Counted from the first letter of the stretch, positions 1 through 8,363 are shown. The stretch: DNA of 21,415 bases from Bacteroidales bacterium (GCA_026987795.1 JALSMF010000104.1:1-21415), one strand, 5' to 3'. Notes: generated by a model not told the origin, from the sequence alone. Made by a program: numbers and translations.

Positions 1-1
1 A

Positions 2-1906
2 AGAATTATTCCCGGAGAAAACACGTCTGCGGTTCAGGGAAACTTATTCGGAATACCGGAACAAAAAAAAACGGTCTCTGAGCAAAATAATGACTTTAAC
101 AACATCGAAAATATTGAGCATAATTATGTAAAAATTGATACCGAAGAAGATTTAGCTCGACTTATTTCTAACCTTGAAAGGCAAAAAGAATTTTGTTTTG
201 ATACGGAAACAACCGGAACCGACCCGCATATTGCCGAAATTATCGGAATTTCCTTTTCTTACAGAAAATATGAAGCTTTTTATGTTCCGCTTTCATCCGA
301 AAACAAAAAAGATATTCTGAAAAGATTAAAACCGGTTTTGGAAAATCCGGATATACAAAAAACAGGACAAAATTTAAAATACGATATCATTGTTTTGTCA
401 AACAGCGGGGTAAATGTTCGAGGAAGTATTTTTGATACAATGATTGCACATTATTTACTGCACCCGACGGGCAGGCATAATATGAACGCAATGGCAGAGA
501 TTTACCTGAATTACAGTCCGGTTTCTATTGAAACGCTGATAGGAAAGAAAGGAAAAAATCAGCTTTCAATGCTTGATGCAGATGCAGAAAAGGTTGCAGA
601 TTATGCTGCCGAAGATGCTGATATAACGCTGCAGCTTAAAAACATTCTGCAGGAAAAAATAAGAAAAGACAAAGAGACTCAGAAACTGGCAAAGGATATT
701 GAATTTCCCCTTGTCTATGTTTTGGCGGATATGGAAAAAACCGGAGTTAAAATAAATAAGCAACATCTTAACAATTACGAAAAAGAACTTCTTGCTAAAA
801 TCTCGGAATGTGAAAAAAAAATTTACAAAACAGCCGGTCAGGAATTCAATATTTCATCTCCGAAGCAACTCGGAATAATTTTATTTGAAAAGTTAAAAAT
901 TACCGAAAAGCCTAAACTTACAAAAACCAAGCAATACGCAACGAACGAAACAGAGCTTCAGAAGCTGAAAAACAAACACGATATAGTAAATCTTATTTTA
1001 GATTATCGCGGATACTCAAAGCTGCTCTCCACTTATGCAAAAGCACTTCCTTTACTTATCAACCCTAAGACGGGAAAAATTCACACATCATACAATCAAG
1101 CCGTAACATCAACCGGAAGGTTAAGTTCGACAAATCCTAATTTGCAAAATATTCCCATAAGAACGGAAGACGGCAGAAAAATAAGAGAAGCATTTATTCC
1201 CTCAGATGAAAATCATGTATTTTTGTCGGCAGACTACTCGCAAATAGAATTGCGACTTATGGCACATTTGAGCCGAGACAAAAATATGCTTGAAGCATTT
1301 TTGAATAAGGAAGATATACATTCTGCAACTGCCGCAAAAATTTTTAACGTTCCGATAAGCGATGTAACAAAAGATATGAGAACTAAGGCAAAGTCGGCAA
1401 ATTTCGGAATAATTTACGGTATTTCAGCTTTCGGATTAGCTCAGAACCTTGAAATATCACGAAAAGAGGCAAAAGAGTTAATCGACGGCTATTTTGCAAC
1501 ATATCCGGAAGTAAAAGCATATATGGAAAAAAGTATAGACCTCGGGAGAAAGCAAGAATATGTTAAAACTATTTTCGGAAGAAAAAGGCAGCTTCCCAAC
1601 ATTAACTCAAGAAACTCTCTTTTGCGAAGCAATGACGAAAGAAATGCAATAAACGCACCTATTCAGGGCAGTGCAGCAGATATTATAAAAATTGCCATGA
1701 TACGCTGCTTTGAAAAAATAAATAATGCCGGTCTTAAAGCAAAAATGATTTTACAGGTTCACGATGAATTGGTTTTTGATGTTCCGAAAGCCGAAATTGA
1801 AGAGGTGAAACAAATAGTAAAAACCGAAATGGAAAATGCCGCCGACCTGTCGGTGCCGCTTATTGTCGAAACCGGTGTCGGAAACAACTGGCTTGAAGCT
1901 CACTGA
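2..1906 (+). CDS. polA: DNA polymerase I, 5' end missing (3'-5' exonuclease + polymerase domains)
   Basis: The gene is open from base 2 and enters from outside the window, so the N-terminal 5'-nuclease domain is not visible; 634 residues are. The polymerase fills gaps in repair and removes primers during lagging-strand synthesis. The proofreading domain looks active: ExoI DTE lies at nt 200-208, ExoII appears as GQNLKYD, and ExoIII as YAAEDADITLQL, matching the Klenow metal-binding residues. The polymerase domain has motif A (SADYSQIELRL), motif B (RTKAKSANFGIIYG, with the Phe that selects against dideoxynucleotides) and motif C (LQVHDELVFD). An internal ATG at 338 is not the real start, because conserved exonuclease sequence lies upstream of it in the same frame. 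mobA follows 2 nt after the TGA stop, suggesting co-transcription. Identification is from motif recognition and is very secure. Confidence 0.97.
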   Translation, partial: RIIPGENTSAVQGNLFGIPEQKKTVSEQNNDFNNIENIEHNYVKIDTEEDLARLISNLERQKEFCFDTETTGTDPHIAEIIGISFSYRKYEAFYVPLSSENKKDILKRLKPVLENPDIQKTGQNLKYDIIVLSNSGVNVRGSIFDTMIAHYLLHPTGRHNMNAMAEIYLNYSPVSIETLIGKKGKNQLSMLDADAEKVADYAAEDADITLQLKNILQEKIRKDKETQKLAKDIEFPLVYVLADMEKTGVKINKQHLNNYEKELLAKISECEKKIYKTAGQEFNISSPKQLGIILFEKLKITEKPKLTKTKQYATNETELQKLKNKHDIVNLILDYRGYSKLLSTYAKALPLLINPKTGKIHTSYNQAVTSTGRLSSTNPNLQNIPIRTEDGRKIREAFIPSDENHVFLSADYSQIELRLMAHLSRDKNMLEAFLNKEDIHSATAAKIFNVPISDVTKDMRTKAKSANFGIIYGISAFGLAQNLEISRKEAKELIDGYFATYPEVKAYMEKSIDLGRKQEYVKTIFGRKRQLPNINSRNSLLRSNDERNAINAPIQGSAADIIKIAMIRCFEKINNAGLKAKMILQVHDELVFDVPKAEIEEVKQIVKTEMENAADLSVPLIVETGVGNNWLEAH

Positions 1907-1908
1907 AA

Positions 1909-2490
1909 ATGGAAAAATTTACGGGAATAATACTTGCCGGGGGAAAAAGCAGCAGGATGCAGCAGGATAAGGCATTATTAAAATTCCGGGAGAAGTTTTT
2001 TTTTGAAATTCTGTACGACAGGCTTAAAGATTTTTGCACAAAAGTTATTATCAGCACAAATAATCCTGAGGTTAAAATAAATGCCGTAAATTGTGTTTCG
2101 GTTCCGGACATAATAAAAAATGCCGGACCGGGCGGCGGTATTTATTCTGCCCTGGATGCTTCGGAAACAGAAAAAAATCTGATTGTAAGTGTTGACACTC
2201 CTTTTGTTCCGAAAGAGCTTTTTGACTTTTTAATTAAGGCAAACAGGCAAGATTTTGTTGTTACCGTTATTTCCGAAGGAGAAACTCTTCACCCTCTTAT
2301 CGGTATTTATTCAAAGAAATTTACGGATATTTTATTTTCGGAATTAAATTCGGGAAACAAAAAAATAAGGGATATTATACGAAAAGTACCGTATAATATT
2401 GCAGACATAAAAAAAGAGTCTTTTTATAACGGTCTTATTCTTAAGAATATAAATACGCAGGCAGAATATAATGCAATTTTGAAGCTTTAA
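1909..2490 (+). CDS. mobA: Molybdenum cofactor guanylyltransferase
   Basis: MobA transfers GMP from GTP to Mo-molybdopterin, giving the guanine dinucleotide cofactor used by DMSO-reductase-family enzymes in the cytoplasm. The 193-residue length fits the family. The nucleotidyltransferase signature LAGGKSSRMQQDKALL is at residues 9-24, a GPGGGIYSAL loop at about 73-82, and the Mg-binding Asp in VSVDTPF is Asp96. HPLIGIY and the C-terminal NINTQAEY motif (family NINTPxE) are also present. The ATG lies 2 nt after the polA stop, so the two are probably translated from one transcript. No other molybdopterin genes are in the window, so this is an isolated pathway gene. A related nucleotidyltransferase (MobA-like NTP transferase) is possible but less likely given the C-terminal motif. 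Confidence 0.9.
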   Translation: MEKFTGIILAGGKSSRMQQDKALLKFREKFFFEILYDRLKDFCTKVIISTNNPEVKINAVNCVSVPDIIKNAGPGGGIYSALDASETEKNLIVSVDTPFVPKELFDFLIKANRQDFVVTVISEGETLHPLIGIYSKKFTDILFSELNSGNKKIRDIIRKVPYNIADIKKESFYNGLILKNINTQAEYNAILKL

Positions 2491-2492
2491 AA

Positions 2493-2528
2493 GAGTAAGA
2501 CCCGAAATCAAAACGGGTCTTATTACTC
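2493..2528. terminator. Hairpin between convergent mobA and SiaC-family genes
   Basis: GAGTAAGACCCG at 2493-2504 pairs with CGGGTCTTATTACTC at 2514-2528. The 8-bp core AAGACCCG/CGGGTCTT is perfect, with a 9-nt loop and a 3-nt bulge towards the base. It sits directly after the mobA stop and before the end of the opposing gene, the place for a bidirectional terminator. No strong T run follows on either strand, so termination efficiency is uncertain. Confidence 0.65.
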
Positions 2529-2559
2529 AAAATCAAACGTACAAGGAAAAACTTTATTT

Positions 2560-2949
2560 TTAATCTTCGTATTCTATAAATTCAAAATTAAGTTCTACTA
2601 TTTCATCAAACTCTTCTCCGGCTTCTATCATATCTTCATCATCTTCAAAAGAATACCACTTTATTGTAACGGGTGTTCCGCTTTCGTTAATATCTTCCAG
2701 CTTAAAAAAAGTATCTAATAACAATTTTGCGGAAGCCGTATTAAAATATTCCATTTTTACTTCAAAAACAATCGGTTCTTGAGGTCCTGAATTTTTATAA
2801 TCATCCAACCACTTAATAAGCTGCTGATAAAACTTATCCGCATCTGCAGGAAAAGATCTGCCGGTTATCATAAATTTGTTATTTTCAAGGTCAAAAATAA
2901 CACCGGGAGTATCTTGTGCTCCTTTTAATTCTATTTTTTCAGGAAACAT
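2560..2949 (-). CDS. SiaC-family regulatory phosphoprotein (DUF1987)
   Basis: This small acidic protein of 129 residues matches the SiaC/DUF1987 family (PF09345). Features seen are the N-terminal beta-rich start, GRSFPADADKFYQ with a following WLDDY segment, and the family signature EYFNTASAKLLLD at residues 67-79. In Pseudomonas aeruginosa, SiaC switches the diguanylate cyclase SiaD on when unphosphorylated; the kinase SiaB and phosphatase SiaA act on a Thr in the equivalent motif. By position the switch residue here would be Thr71 (inference). None of the usual partners (PP2C/SpoIIE phosphatase, SiaB-like kinase, GGDEF cyclase) is next to it, so its output in this organism cannot be read from context. 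It is convergent with mobA and has its own Bacteroidota-type promoter. Confidence 0.85.
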   Translation of the reverse strand: MFPEKIELKGAQDTPGVIFDLENNKFMITGRSFPADADKFYQQLIKWLDDYKNSGPQEPIVFEVKMEYFNTASAKLLLDTFFKLEDINESGTPVTIKWYSFEDDEDMIEAGEEFDEIVELNFEFIEYED

Positions 2950-2966
2950 AATTGATAGTTTTCATA

Positions 2967-2999
2967 CAAAAATAGTAAAACTTTTTATAAAAAAACAAA
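2967..2999 (-). promoter_or_regulatory. Bacteroidota-type promoter for the SiaC-family gene
   Basis: Read on the minus strand, TTTG (2999-2996) is followed after 21 nt by TATTTTTG (2974-2967). This fits the Bacteroidota housekeeping consensus TTTG-N(19-21)-TAnnTTTG. The -7 box lies 17 nt upstream of the ATG at 2949, implying a very short leader, which is usual in this phylum. Confidence 0.6.
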
Positions 3000-3039
3000 T
3001 ATTATTCCGGAAAGTAAAATTTCAGTTACAATTATAAAA

Positions 3040-4707
3040 CTATTCGTTAATTCCGGACAATATTTTTTGATATTTTTCTTTGTTTCTTAAGATTTCTTTT
3101 GCCGTTTTTATTAATTTGTCGTTAACGGTTTCTCGTTTTAAAACTCCTGCTTCGTAATAGTATCTTTTAATAATTTCTCTTTCAAGAATAGGGATAATTT
3201 CTTTTTTAAATTGCAGCAGGGCTTCTTCTTTATTTATAGCTAAATTTTTTTGCAGGTCGGTAATTTTATCTGTTACGTTTTTATCATAATGCTCTTTTTC
3301 TGCAACTTCCGCCAGTTTTTTTGCAATTTTACCGGCTTCTGACTGAAATTCGGTTTTTGATTTTAATACAAAAGTTATAAAATTTTGATAATCCGAATTA
3401 CTGAGGCTGAAATTTTCCGGCTTGGAAATAGTTTTATTTTTAAAATAATACTCAGTACAGAAATCAAATATCTCGTAATTATTTATCAGGTCTTTTGTAA
3501 ATTTATTTAAAGAATCGGGTTTTACGATTATATCCGGTTTAACGCCCCCGCCGTCAAACACCTTTCTTCCGTTTTTTGTTTTAAATTCAGAAATAAGAGA
3601 ATCCGGTACTTTACCTACGCTGCCGTCAGGGTTTCTGTGTGAATAATCAACTATCTGGATACACCGCCCGCTCGGGATGTAATATTTTGCCGTTGTGATT
3701 TTTATTCGTGTATTATATTCTACTTTTCTGGTAATCTGAACAAGTCCTTTTCCGAATGAACGTTGTCCGATAATTACGGCTCTGTCTAAGTCCTGTAATG
3801 CTCCGGCAACAATTTCGGATGCGGATGCAGAACGGTTATTAATTAAGACCGTAACCGGCAAATCAGGAAAATCCGGTTCTTTTTGGGCAATATAATCGTA
3901 ATTCCAAGATTTTACTTTTCCTTTAGTTGAAACAATTTTGCTGCCTTTAGGAACAAAAAGGTTTACAATTTCAACAGCTTCATTAAGCAAACCGCCGGGG
4001 TTTCCCCGCAAGTCAATAATAAGTCCTGACAGCTTTTGTTTTTCATCGAGCATGATTAACTTTCGCTTAAAGTCACTTGCCGCAGACCTCCTGAATTCGT
4101 TTAATTTTATATAAGCTGTATTTCCAGAAAGGATATCGGCATAAGAGATTGCCTGAGAAATAATCTTTTTTCTGACAATGGTTTTTTTAAAGACATTACT
4201 TTGCCCGTATCTTTTTATTTGTAAAGTAACTGTGCTGCCGGGTTCTCCTTTAAGGTTTTTAATTATTTCCGAAATGTTTTCTTTCGTAACGTTAATGTTG
4301 TTTATTGCGATTATTTCATCTCCTGTTTTTAATCCTGAACTGTCGGCAGGATACCCTTTGCGAATATCACTTATAAGCAAAGAATTTTCAGTTTTTATAA
4401 TTGCTGCTCCGACTCCTCCGTAAGCACCTGTAGTCATAAGCGTAAAATCTTCTATTTCATTTTCGGAATAGAAAACCGTGTAAGGGTCAAGCTTTTTTAA
4501 AAACTCTTTTGTTGCTTCTCCTATAAGTTTCGGAATATCAACATCATCGACATAATACAGCCTTACTTCTCTTACAACATCATGAAAAAGATCAAGACTT
4601 TTTGCAATTTCAAAATCATCTCCGTCGTCATAAATTTTAAATGCGGATAAGCCGGTAATAAGGAGAATTAATAATCCTGATAAAATAAATTTTTTATTAT
4701 TTTTCAT
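3040..4707 (-). CDS. S41-family carboxy-terminal processing peptidase (CtpA/Prc type)
   Basis: A periplasmic serine protease that cleaves C-termini of exported or misfolded proteins. After a hydrophobic N-terminal anchor or signal (about residues 5-25) come a helical segment, a PDZ domain (about 95-170, with GAYGGVGA and a ligand-binding region) and the S41 core. The Ser-Lys-Gln set is recognisable: Ser295 in SASAS, Lys320 in SFGKG and Gln324, with the same 25-residue Ser-Lys spacing as E. coli Tsp. LIIDLRGNPGG is the usual oxyanion strand. A longer frame opens at 4749, but that would overlap the end of gcdH by 32 nt and put extra residues before a proper signal; the ATG at 4707 gives MKNNKKFILSG and follows the gcdH stop by 10 nt. 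It is therefore the second gene of a gcdH-protease pair. Length is 555 residues. Confidence 0.92.
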   Translation of the reverse strand: MKNNKKFILSGLLILLITGLSAFKIYDDGDDFEIAKSLDLFHDVVREVRLYYVDDVDIPKLIGEATKEFLKKLDPYTVFYSENEIEDFTLMTTGAYGGVGAAIIKTENSLLISDIRKGYPADSSGLKTGDEIIAINNINVTKENISEIIKNLKGEPGSTVTLQIKRYGQSNVFKKTIVRKKIISQAISYADILSGNTAYIKLNEFRRSAASDFKRKLIMLDEKQKLSGLIIDLRGNPGGLLNEAVEIVNLFVPKGSKIVSTKGKVKSWNYDYIAQKEPDFPDLPVTVLINNRSASASEIVAGALQDLDRAVIIGQRSFGKGLVQITRKVEYNTRIKITTAKYYIPSGRCIQIVDYSHRNPDGSVGKVPDSLISEFKTKNGRKVFDGGGVKPDIIVKPDSLNKFTKDLINNYEIFDFCTEYYFKNKTISKPENFSLSNSDYQNFITFVLKSKTEFQSEAGKIAKKLAEVAEKEHYDKNVTDKITDLQKNLAINKEEALLQFKKEIIPILEREIIKRYYYEAGVLKRETVNDKLIKTAKEILRNKEKYQKILSGINE

Positions 4708-4717
4708 AATTTGCAAA

Positions 4718-5878
4718 CTATTTAAAGGCGGGTATTCCGGTAATATCATTACCGGTTATTAAAAGGTGTATATCATGAGTTCCCTCGTAAGTAATAACTG
4801 ACTCAAGGTTCATCATATGACGCATAATCGGGAAATCGCCGGATATTCCCATAGCACCCAGAATTTGCCTGCTTTCTCTTGCTGCTTTCAGGGCTGTATT
4901 GACATTATTTCTTTTTATCATTGATATTTGTGCCGGTGTTGCTTTATTTTCATTTTTCAACTGCCCGATTCTTAATGCCATAAGTTGAGCTGCGGTTAAA
5001 TCGGTAAGCATTTCGGCAAGTTTTTTTTGTATAAGCTGAAAGGATGCAATCGGCTTATTAAACTGCTGTCGTTCCGAAGAATATTTCAGGGCTGTATTAA
5101 AACAGTCAAAGCCGGCACCCAAAACTCCCCATGCAATTCCGTATCTGGCAGAATTTAAGCACATCATAGGTCCTTTTAGTCCGGAAATGTTCGGTAACAG
5201 ATTTTCTTTCGGAACTTTAACATTGTCAAATACCAATTCTCCGGTTACGGATGCTCTCAAAGACCATTTTTTCAGAGTTTCAGGTCTTGAAAATCCCTCA
5301 AAATCTTTTTCAACAATCAGTGCTTTTATCCTGTTTTCTTTATCTTTTGCCCATACTACGGCAATGTCGCAAACAGGAGCATTTGTAATCCACATTTTAG
5401 CACCGTTGAGCAAATAACAGTCTCCTTTATCAGTAAATCTTGTTTCCATGCTTCCGGGGTCTGAGCCGTGATTAGGTTCTGTAAGCCCGAAAGCTCCGAT
5501 ATATTCTCCCGATGCTAATTTAGGAAGGTATTTTTTTCGTTGTTCTTCGGTTCCGAATTCAAAAATAGGGTACATAACCAAAGATGTCTGAACGGAGGCT
5601 GTTGAACGAATTGAAGAGTCTCCTCTTTCAAGTTCCTGCATTATAAGACCGTATGTTATTTGGTCAAAACCCGAGCCTCCGTATCTTTCGGGAATAAAAG
5701 AACCCAAAACTCCGAGTTCTCCCATTTCTTTTATTAAATAAATCGGTGATTCGTGCTTATGGTTTGCATCGTCAATAATCGGCAGTACATTTTTATCGAC
5801 CCAGGCTTTTACCGAGTCTCTTATAAGTTTTTGCTCTGTTGTCAGTAACTCATCAATTTTAAAATAGTCTGTTATCAT
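4718..5878 (-). CDS. gcdH: Glutaryl-CoA dehydrogenase (acyl-CoA dehydrogenase family)
   Basis: A flavoenzyme that oxidises and decarboxylates glutaryl-CoA to crotonyl-CoA, late in lysine and tryptophan breakdown, passing electrons to ETF. The 386-residue protein carries details specific to this subfamily: LTEPNHGSDPGSMETR, ARYGIAWGVLGA, and YEGTHDIHLLI-G-DITGIPAF at the C-terminus. The catalytic base is Glu365 in YEGTHD. Arg91 and Ser95 in SSIRSTAS match human Arg94 and Ser98, which bind the substrate's terminal carboxylate. That makes a true glutaryl-CoA enzyme more likely than a generic acyl-CoA dehydrogenase. The protease gene follows after 10 nt on the same strand, with no obvious functional link. 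No glutaconate, ETF or lysine genes are adjacent. The gene upstream (DUF4271) is divergent. Confidence 0.9.
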   Translation of the reverse strand: MITDYFKIDELLTTEQKLIRDSVKAWVDKNVLPIIDDANHKHESPIYLIKEMGELGVLGSFIPERYGGSGFDQITYGLIMQELERGDSSIRSTASVQTSLVMYPIFEFGTEEQRKKYLPKLASGEYIGAFGLTEPNHGSDPGSMETRFTDKGDCYLLNGAKMWITNAPVCDIAVVWAKDKENRIKALIVEKDFEGFSRPETLKKWSLRASVTGELVFDNVKVPKENLLPNISGLKGPMMCLNSARYGIAWGVLGAGFDCFNTALKYSSERQQFNKPIASFQLIQKKLAEMLTDLTAAQLMALRIGQLKNENKATPAQISMIKRNNVNTALKAARESRQILGAMGISGDFPIMRHMMNLESVITYEGTHDIHLLITGNDITGIPAFK

Positions 5879-5915
5879 TTTTAAAAGCTAATGTTATCAT
5901 ACAAAGAAAAAAAAA

Positions 5916-6620
5916 ATGTGTAATTTTACAGTCTTAAAAGCAGATAAAATTTACGATAAAATGGATTTTTTTTCAAGTGAGGGGGTTTTCGTATTATATT
6001 TGGTCTGTTTATCATTAATAGCTTACGTAAAAAATACAAATTCCGGTTATATTAAGAATATTTTATTTGCTTCCGTTAATTTTAATACGGCAAATCTTAT
6101 TCTTAAATCAGGTATAAACAAAAAGAATATAACGAATATTTTTTTGTCTTTAAATTTCTATTTTTCTTTTTCGATATTTATTACGTTTGTGTCAATTTAT
6201 TTTTTTAAAATTTCGGATTTAAGGAATATATATTTCATTCCTGTTGCTGCGGGAATTTCTGCTTTTATAATTATTTACCTTAATGCCGGAATAAATGTAT
6301 TATCTGCTTACATTTTTAACATTCAGAGTACAGCAAAAAAAACTAACTATAATAATAAAATATATTATCGTTCTGCCGGAATTATACTTCTTGTAATTAA
6401 TATTTTTATTTCTTTTACACCGATTGAAAGAATTGCGATATACTCCGGTATATTTTTTCTCGGGCTTCTATATTTATTCAGATTTTTTCGCCTCTTAAAA
6501 ATAAATTTTTCAGAACACAGATATTATTTCTACTTGTTTTTATACCTTTGCACCGTTGAAATTATACCGGCTTTGTATATTTTAAAAATTTTAGCCCTTA
6601 ACATTAACGCAACTAACTGA
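5916..6620 (+). CDS. DUF4271 integral membrane protein
   Basis: A strongly hydrophobic protein of up to 234 residues, with about six or seven membrane-spanning stretches and a C-terminal segment YYFYLFLYLCTVEIIPALYILK that is typical of DUF4271 (PF14093). The family is confined largely to Bacteroidota and its function is unknown. It sits in its usual place immediately before hemD and rnpA, with 29 nt to hemD. Two starts are possible: ATG 5916, 37 nt from the divergent gcdH start, or ATG 5961 (residue 16, just before the conserved SSEGVFVLYL region). The second leaves room for divergent promoters, and a near-consensus TAATTTTA box at 5921-5928 would fit it, so I think 5961 is at least as likely. 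Family call is by synteny plus sequence character. Confidence 0.82.
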   Translation: MCNFTVLKADKIYDKMDFFSSEGVFVLYLVCLSLIAYVKNTNSGYIKNILFASVNFNTANLILKSGINKKNITNIFLSLNFYFSFSIFITFVSIYFFKISDLRNIYFIPVAAGISAFIIIYLNAGINVLSAYIFNIQSTAKKTNYNNKIYYRSAGIILLVINIFISFTPIERIAIYSGIFFLGLLYLFRFFRLLKINFSEHRYYFYLFLYLCTVEIIPALYILKILALNINATN

Positions 6621-6649
6621 TTACTAAACAGAAATTAAATTCTTAAGTT

Positions 6650-7393
6650 TTGAAAATAAAAAATATTTTAATTTCACAACCGGCACCGCAAAATGAAAAA
6701 TCTCCGTATTTTGACTTGGAAAGAAAATACGGTGTTAAAGTAGATTTCAGACCTTTTATTGAAGTAAAAGGTTATGATATCAGAGAGTTCAGAAAACAAA
6801 AAGTTAATATATTAGAGCACTCTGCCGTAATTATGACAAGCAAAACTGCTGTTGATAATTATTTTAGAATTGCGGAAGATATGAGATTAACGATTCCGAT
6901 TACAATGAAGTTTTTTTGCGTGACGGAGTCTATCGCTTACTATCTTCAGAAATATATTACTTACAGAAAACGAAAAATATTTTTTGCTCATAAAACTTTT
7001 GATGAGTTGCTCGAAATAATGTCAAAACACAGGAAAGAAAAATTTCTTCTTCCTGTTGCAAAAATTCATAAGGCTACAATTTCCAAAAAACTTAAAACTG
7101 CCGGGTTCAGCTTTTCAAAAGCTGTTATGTATGAAACCGTGAGTGCGGATTTGTCGGATTTGTCGGATATACACTATGACGTGATTGTTTTTTTCAGTCC
7201 GATAGGAATAAAGTCGTTATTTGATAATTTTCCGGATTTTGAACAAAACGGACGAATTATTGCCGCTCTGGGAAAATCTACTGCTATTGCGGTAAAAAAA
7301 GCAGGACTCAGGCTTGACATAAATGCTCCGACAAAAGAGTATCCTTCTATGACAATGGCAATTGAAAAGTTTATATTAGAAAATAATAAATGA
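6650..7393 (+). CDS. hemD: Uroporphyrinogen-III synthase
   Basis: HemD closes hydroxymethylbilane with inversion of ring D to give uroporphyrinogen III for haem, sirohaem and corrinoids. The sequence is of the divergent Bacteroidota type: an N-terminal ILISQPAP followed by KSPYFDLERKYGVKVDFRPFI, an AVIMTSKTAVDNYF segment, and a C-terminal half with FFSPIGIKSLF and ALGKSTAIAVKKAG that match the two alpha/beta lobes of the fold. The start is TTG at 6650: there is no in-frame ATG before the conserved block, and the next in-frame Met would remove about 60 residues. Length is 247 residues. The TGA stop overlaps the rnpA start as ATGA, so rnpA translation is probably coupled. The family is poorly conserved overall; the call relies on the characteristic N-terminus and position. 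Confidence 0.9.
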   Translation: MKIKNILISQPAPQNEKSPYFDLERKYGVKVDFRPFIEVKGYDIREFRKQKVNILEHSAVIMTSKTAVDNYFRIAEDMRLTIPITMKFFCVTESIAYYLQKYITYRKRKIFFAHKTFDELLEIMSKHRKEKFLLPVAKIHKATISKKLKTAGFSFSKAVMYETVSADLSDLSDIHYDVIVFFSPIGIKSLFDNFPDFEQNGRIIAALGKSTAIAVKKAGLRLDINAPTKEYPSMTMAIEKFILENNK

Positions 7394-7782
7394 CACCCGG
7401 AAAAAAATCATTTTCAAAAGAGGAGCGTCTTAAAAGCAGAAAAGAAATATCCCGGATTTTTAAAAACGGGATATTTCTTTATTCGGACAGCTTGTCTTTG
7501 GGATATACATATTCCGAAAAGAACAAGTTTGCCGTAAGTGTTCCTAAAAGATTGTTTAAGTCGGCAGTTGTCAGGAATAAAATAAAAAGGAGGATAAGGG
7601 AGAGCTATCGTTTAAATAAAAACATTCTTCATAATTATTCAACAAAGTTCGGTCAACATTTTAATGTTTTGATAATTTACAGACATAATACTCCTTTACC
7701 TTATCAAGCGATAAGGGAAGAGCTTGTTTTTTTATTGGAAAAACTTATTGAAACAAATAAAAAAAGACCGGAATTTCTTTAA
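7390..7782 (+). CDS. rnpA: Ribonuclease P protein component
   Basis: The protein subunit of RNase P, which binds the 5' leader of precursor tRNAs and supports the catalytic RNA. This basic 130-residue protein starts with the usual FSKEERLKSRKEISRIFKNG region and contains the RNR signature as KSAVVRNKIKRRIRESYR (residues 58-75), then the LIIY strand and C-terminal helix. The ATG lies inside the last codons of hemD (ATGA overlap). In many Bacteroidota rnpA is followed by yidD; here the next gene is on the other strand, and the two stop codons share the TTAA at 7779-7782. Confidence 0.96.
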   Translation: MTPGKKSFSKEERLKSRKEISRIFKNGIFLYSDSLSLGYTYSEKNKFAVSVPKRLFKSAVVRNKIKRRIRESYRLNKNILHNYSTKFGQHFNVLIIYRHNTPLPYQAIREELVFLLEKLIETNKKRPEFL

Positions 7783-8327
7783 TATACAAAACTTATTCTG
7801 AAAACAGGGTTTGAATAAGGCGTTTTTTCATCTTGCAAAACATTATAGAGTAATGTAGTAATAATTGCAAAACGTTCTCCTGCTTTTTGGTACCAGCCGA
7901 CACCCAAAGGCGTCCCTTGAATAAAGACTCTTTCTCCCGTATATTGCCCTGTATAAATGTCATAATCGGAAATATTCAACATTTCATATTCTCCCGTAAG
8001 GAACATATTCGGCGTAACATAAAACCGAGAAAACAGTTTTCCGCCGTAAATATGGTCAGAAAACCCGTAAAAATTATTGTTTTTAACATATGAATAATAC
8101 AAACCTACCCCTGCGTCTGTTTTTTCGTTAATTCTGTATCCTATTTCAGGTGTAAATTTTATAACCGTAAGTGTCCCGAACTGCAAGCCGAAACCTCCTC
8201 CGAAAAATATTTTCTCACTTAGTCCTCCGGGTTGTTTAATGTCTTGATATGTGTACGGGTCATATTCCTGAGCAAAAGAGAACAGGTAAAAAAAGACTGA
8301 TAAAAAAAGCATTGATGTTTTTTTCAT
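7779..8327 (-). CDS. Small secreted, probably outer-membrane beta-barrel protein, unknown function
   Basis: I do not recognise a named family. The 182-residue protein has a clear signal peptide (MKKTSMLFLSVFF, ending in SFAQ with cleavage before EYDPY). It then has alternating strands rich in Gly and aromatic residues (FFGGGFGLQFG, IGYRINEKTDAGVGLYYSY, GGKLFSRFYVTPNMF) and ends in FRISFVY. Such a terminal aromatic strand is typical of proteins inserted by the BAM complex, so a small eight-strand-like barrel is plausible (inference). It lies 36 nt downstream of the GlsB-like gene on the same strand and could share its transcript. It ends tail to tail with rnpA, the stops overlapping by 4 nt. 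A periplasmic beta-rich protein is the main alternative. Confidence 0.7.
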   Translation of the reverse strand: MKKTSMLFLSVFFYLFSFAQEYDPYTYQDIKQPGGLSEKIFFGGGFGLQFGTLTVIKFTPEIGYRINEKTDAGVGLYYSYVKNNNFYGFSDHIYGGKLFSRFYVTPNMFLTGEYEMLNISDYDIYTGQYTGERVFIQGTPLGVGWYQKAGERFAIITTLLYNVLQDEKTPYSNPVFRISFVY

Positions 8328-8363
8328 ATTATTAACTGTTTTATAAGAAAGATGTCTTATTAA

